From Defluviimonas aquaemixtae (GTDB lineage: Bacteria; Pseudomonadota; Alphaproteobacteria; Rhodobacterales; Rhodobacteraceae), in assembly GCF_900302475.1 (NCBI RefSeq), contig NZ_OMOQ01000001.1, positions 1,116,001-1,180,000 of the forward strand: a DNA stretch of 64,000 bases, read 5' to 3'. Below are positions 62,642 to 64,000 of the stretch, piece after piece (the stretch's first letter is position 1; each line of letters starts with the position of its first letter). Position numbers and translations under genes: made by a program. A model generated the notes under the pieces. The model was not told where the DNA came from and searched no databases. It was given only the letters and a program-made list of their open reading frames with translations.

Positions 62642-64000
62642 ATGGCTGCCAAAACCTTCGACATGATTGTCATCGGCGCGGGGCCGGGCGGCTATGTCGC
62701 CGCGATACGCGGCGCCCAACTCGGGCTTAACGTCGCCATCGTGGAGCGCGAGCACATGGGTGGCATCTGCCTCAACTGGGGTTGCATCCCGACGAAGGCG
62801 CTTTTGCGCTCGGCAGAGGTCTTTCATCTAATGCACCGCGCCAAGGAATTCGGGCTGAAAGCCGACGGGATCGGCTACGACCTCGACGCCGTCGTCAAGC
62901 GGTCGCGCGCGGTAGCCAATCAGCTTTCGGGCGGCATCGGGCATCTGATGAAGAAGAACAAGATCACCACCTTCATGGGCGAGGCGGCGATCCCCGCCAA
63001 GGGCAAAGTCAGCGTCAAGACCGACAAGGGGACAGAGGAACTTGCTTCCAAAGCCATCATCGTCGCCACTGGCGCACGGGCACGCGAACTGCCGGGGCTC
63101 GAGGCCGACGGCGATCTTGTCTGGACCTATAAGCACGCGCTGGTGCCCAAGCGGATGCCAAAGAAACTGCTCGTCATCGGTTCGGGCGCGATCGGCATCG
63201 AGTTCGCTTCGTTTTTCAACACGCTTGGGGCTGAAACGACCGTGGTCGAGGTCTTGGACCGCGTTCTGCCGATCGAGGATGCCGAAATTTCCGCCTTCGC
63301 CAAGAAGCAGTTCACCAAGCAGGGCATGAAGATCATGGAGAAGTCCACGGTCAAGAAGCTCGACCGCGCCAAGGGCAAGGTGACCGCCCATATCGAGACC
63401 GGCGGCAAGACCGAGACCATGGACTTCGACACCGTGATCTCGGCTGTCGGCATCGTCGGCAACGTCGAAAATCTCGGGCTCGAGGCGCTCGGCGTAAAGG
63501 TCGACCGCACCCATGTCATCACCGATGAATACTGCCGCACCGGCGTGGACGGCCTCTACGCGATCGGCGACGTGGCGGGCGCGCCCTGGCTCGCACACAA
63601 GGCCAGCCACGAGGGCGTCATGGTGGCCGAGCTGATTGCCGGGAAGAAAGCCCACCCGATCAAGCCCAATTCCATCGCCGGCTGCACCTACTGCCACCCG
63701 CAGGTGGCCTCGGTCGGTCTGACGGAAGCCAGGGCCAAGGAGGCTGGCCACGAGGTCAAGGTCGGCCGCTTCCCCTTCATCGGCAACGGCAAGGCGATTG
63801 CGCTTGGAGAGCCGGAAGGTTTGATCAAGACCGTATTCGACACGAAGACCGGCGAGCTTCTTGGCGCCCATATGGTCGGCGCGGAAGTGACCGAACTCAT
63901 TCAAGGCTACGTCGTCGGCCGCACGCTGGAGACGACTGAAGGGGAATTGATGGAAAGTGTCTTTCCGCACCCGACGCTTTCGGAGATGATGCACGAAGCG
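62642..64000 (+). CDS. lpdA: Dihydrolipoyl dehydrogenase (E3), 3' end outside the window
   Basis: Re-oxidises dihydrolipoamide of the 2-oxo acid dehydrogenase complexes with NAD+. 453 codons are inside the window with no stop. FAD loop MIVIGAGPGGYVAAIRGAQLG, redox-active disulfide GGICLNWGCIPTKALL (Cys-x4-Cys), NAD loop LLVIGSGAIGIEFASFF, DGLYAIGDVAGAPWLAHKASHEGVMVAELIAG and, near the right edge, the catalytic histidine motif HPTLSEMMHEA. Close to full length (about 460). GAGGAGAGAGAC precedes the ATG. Not next to pdhABC, but it shares its upstream dyad. Confidence 0.96.
   Translation, partial: MAAKTFDMIVIGAGPGGYVAAIRGAQLGLNVAIVEREHMGGICLNWGCIPTKALLRSAEVFHLMHRAKEFGLKADGIGYDLDAVVKRSRAVANQLSGGIGHLMKKNKITTFMGEAAIPAKGKVSVKTDKGTEELASKAIIVATGARARELPGLEADGDLVWTYKHALVPKRMPKKLLVIGSGAIGIEFASFFNTLGAETTVVEVLDRVLPIEDAEISAFAKKQFTKQGMKIMEKSTVKKLDRAKGKVTAHIETGGKTETMDFDTVISAVGIVGNVENLGLEALGVKVDRTHVITDEYCRTGVDGLYAIGDVAGAPWLAHKASHEGVMVAELIAGKKAHPIKPNSIAGCTYCHPQVASVGLTEARAKEAGHEVKVGRFPFIGNGKAIALGEPEGLIKTVFDTKTGELLGAHMVGAEVTELIQGYVVGRTLETTEGELMESVFPHPTLSEMMHEA

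Overview
The window is a GC-rich chromosomal segment whose proteins point throughout to the Rhodobacteraceae (marine roseobacter lineage, Alphaproteobacteria). The strongest markers are a DMSP lyase of the DddP type, a complete gene transfer agent (GTA) cluster of the Rhodobacter capsulatus RcGTA type, a pyruvate dehydrogenase E1-beta subunit carrying its own lipoyl domain, and a Hint-domain protein of the kind common in this family. All assignments come from reading motifs, lengths and gene order; no database search was run.

Layout. 1-2,700: a partial gene leaving the left edge, a tiny possible exported protein, dddP, and a divergent gene of unknown function; a perfect 15+15 bp inverted repeat sits midway between the last two. 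2,700-6,900: glnB-glnA nitrogen control with an NtrC-like dyad, then the two halves of the NAD(P)HX repair enzyme as separate genes divided by one in-frame TGA, then the Hint protein. 7,088-17,127: housekeeping genes, with tRNA-Leu(UAG), tig, fabD-fabG-acpP, rpsF-rpsR-rplI, a HisA-like paralogue with altered catalytic positions, a patch of decayed genes (SRPBCC and AraC fragments), then fabF-mltG.

17,189-32,390 is the GTA: promoter, leader hairpin, terminase small and large subunits, portal, gp3.5, prohead protease, capsid, connectors, major tail protein, tail chaperones, short tape measure, baseplate proteins, NlpC/P60 peptidase, 1,301-residue multidomain baseplate protein, then a DUF2793 protein and a small unknown. 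Reading frames are intact and most adjoining genes overlap by 1-8 bases, so the cluster looks maintained by selection rather than decaying like a prophage. There is no integrase, replication module, holin or regulator in the window, as expected for a GTA whose accessory genes lie elsewhere.

32,467-47,800: cysE, then the pdhA-pdhB-pdhC operon, ftsB, an AidB-like acyl-CoA dehydrogenase with an NTF2-like partner, class I aldolase, pgk, two tandem cyclophilins, a DUF3179 protein, and a run of three same-strand genes (corrinoid-activase-like ASKHA protein, ECF sigma factor, anti-sigma factor). 48,138-64,000: small exported proteins, a DsbA-like oxidoreductase, aminotransferase, AmiC-type amidase, a bactofilin/M23 peptidase pair, DUF455 and Bcp, a very large AsmA-like protein, queA, an MFS transporter, DUF924, and lpdA running off the right edge.

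How it fits together: lpdA at the right end encodes a dihydrolipoyl dehydrogenase that can serve as the E3 partner of pdhABC, and both promoters carry the same 18-bp dyad (TAGTT-N8-AACTA), which suggests one regulator for the dispersed complex. The GTA has a good sigma70-type promoter with a palindrome over its -35 box, followed by a terminator-like hairpin before the first gene, an arrangement suited to control by anti-termination.
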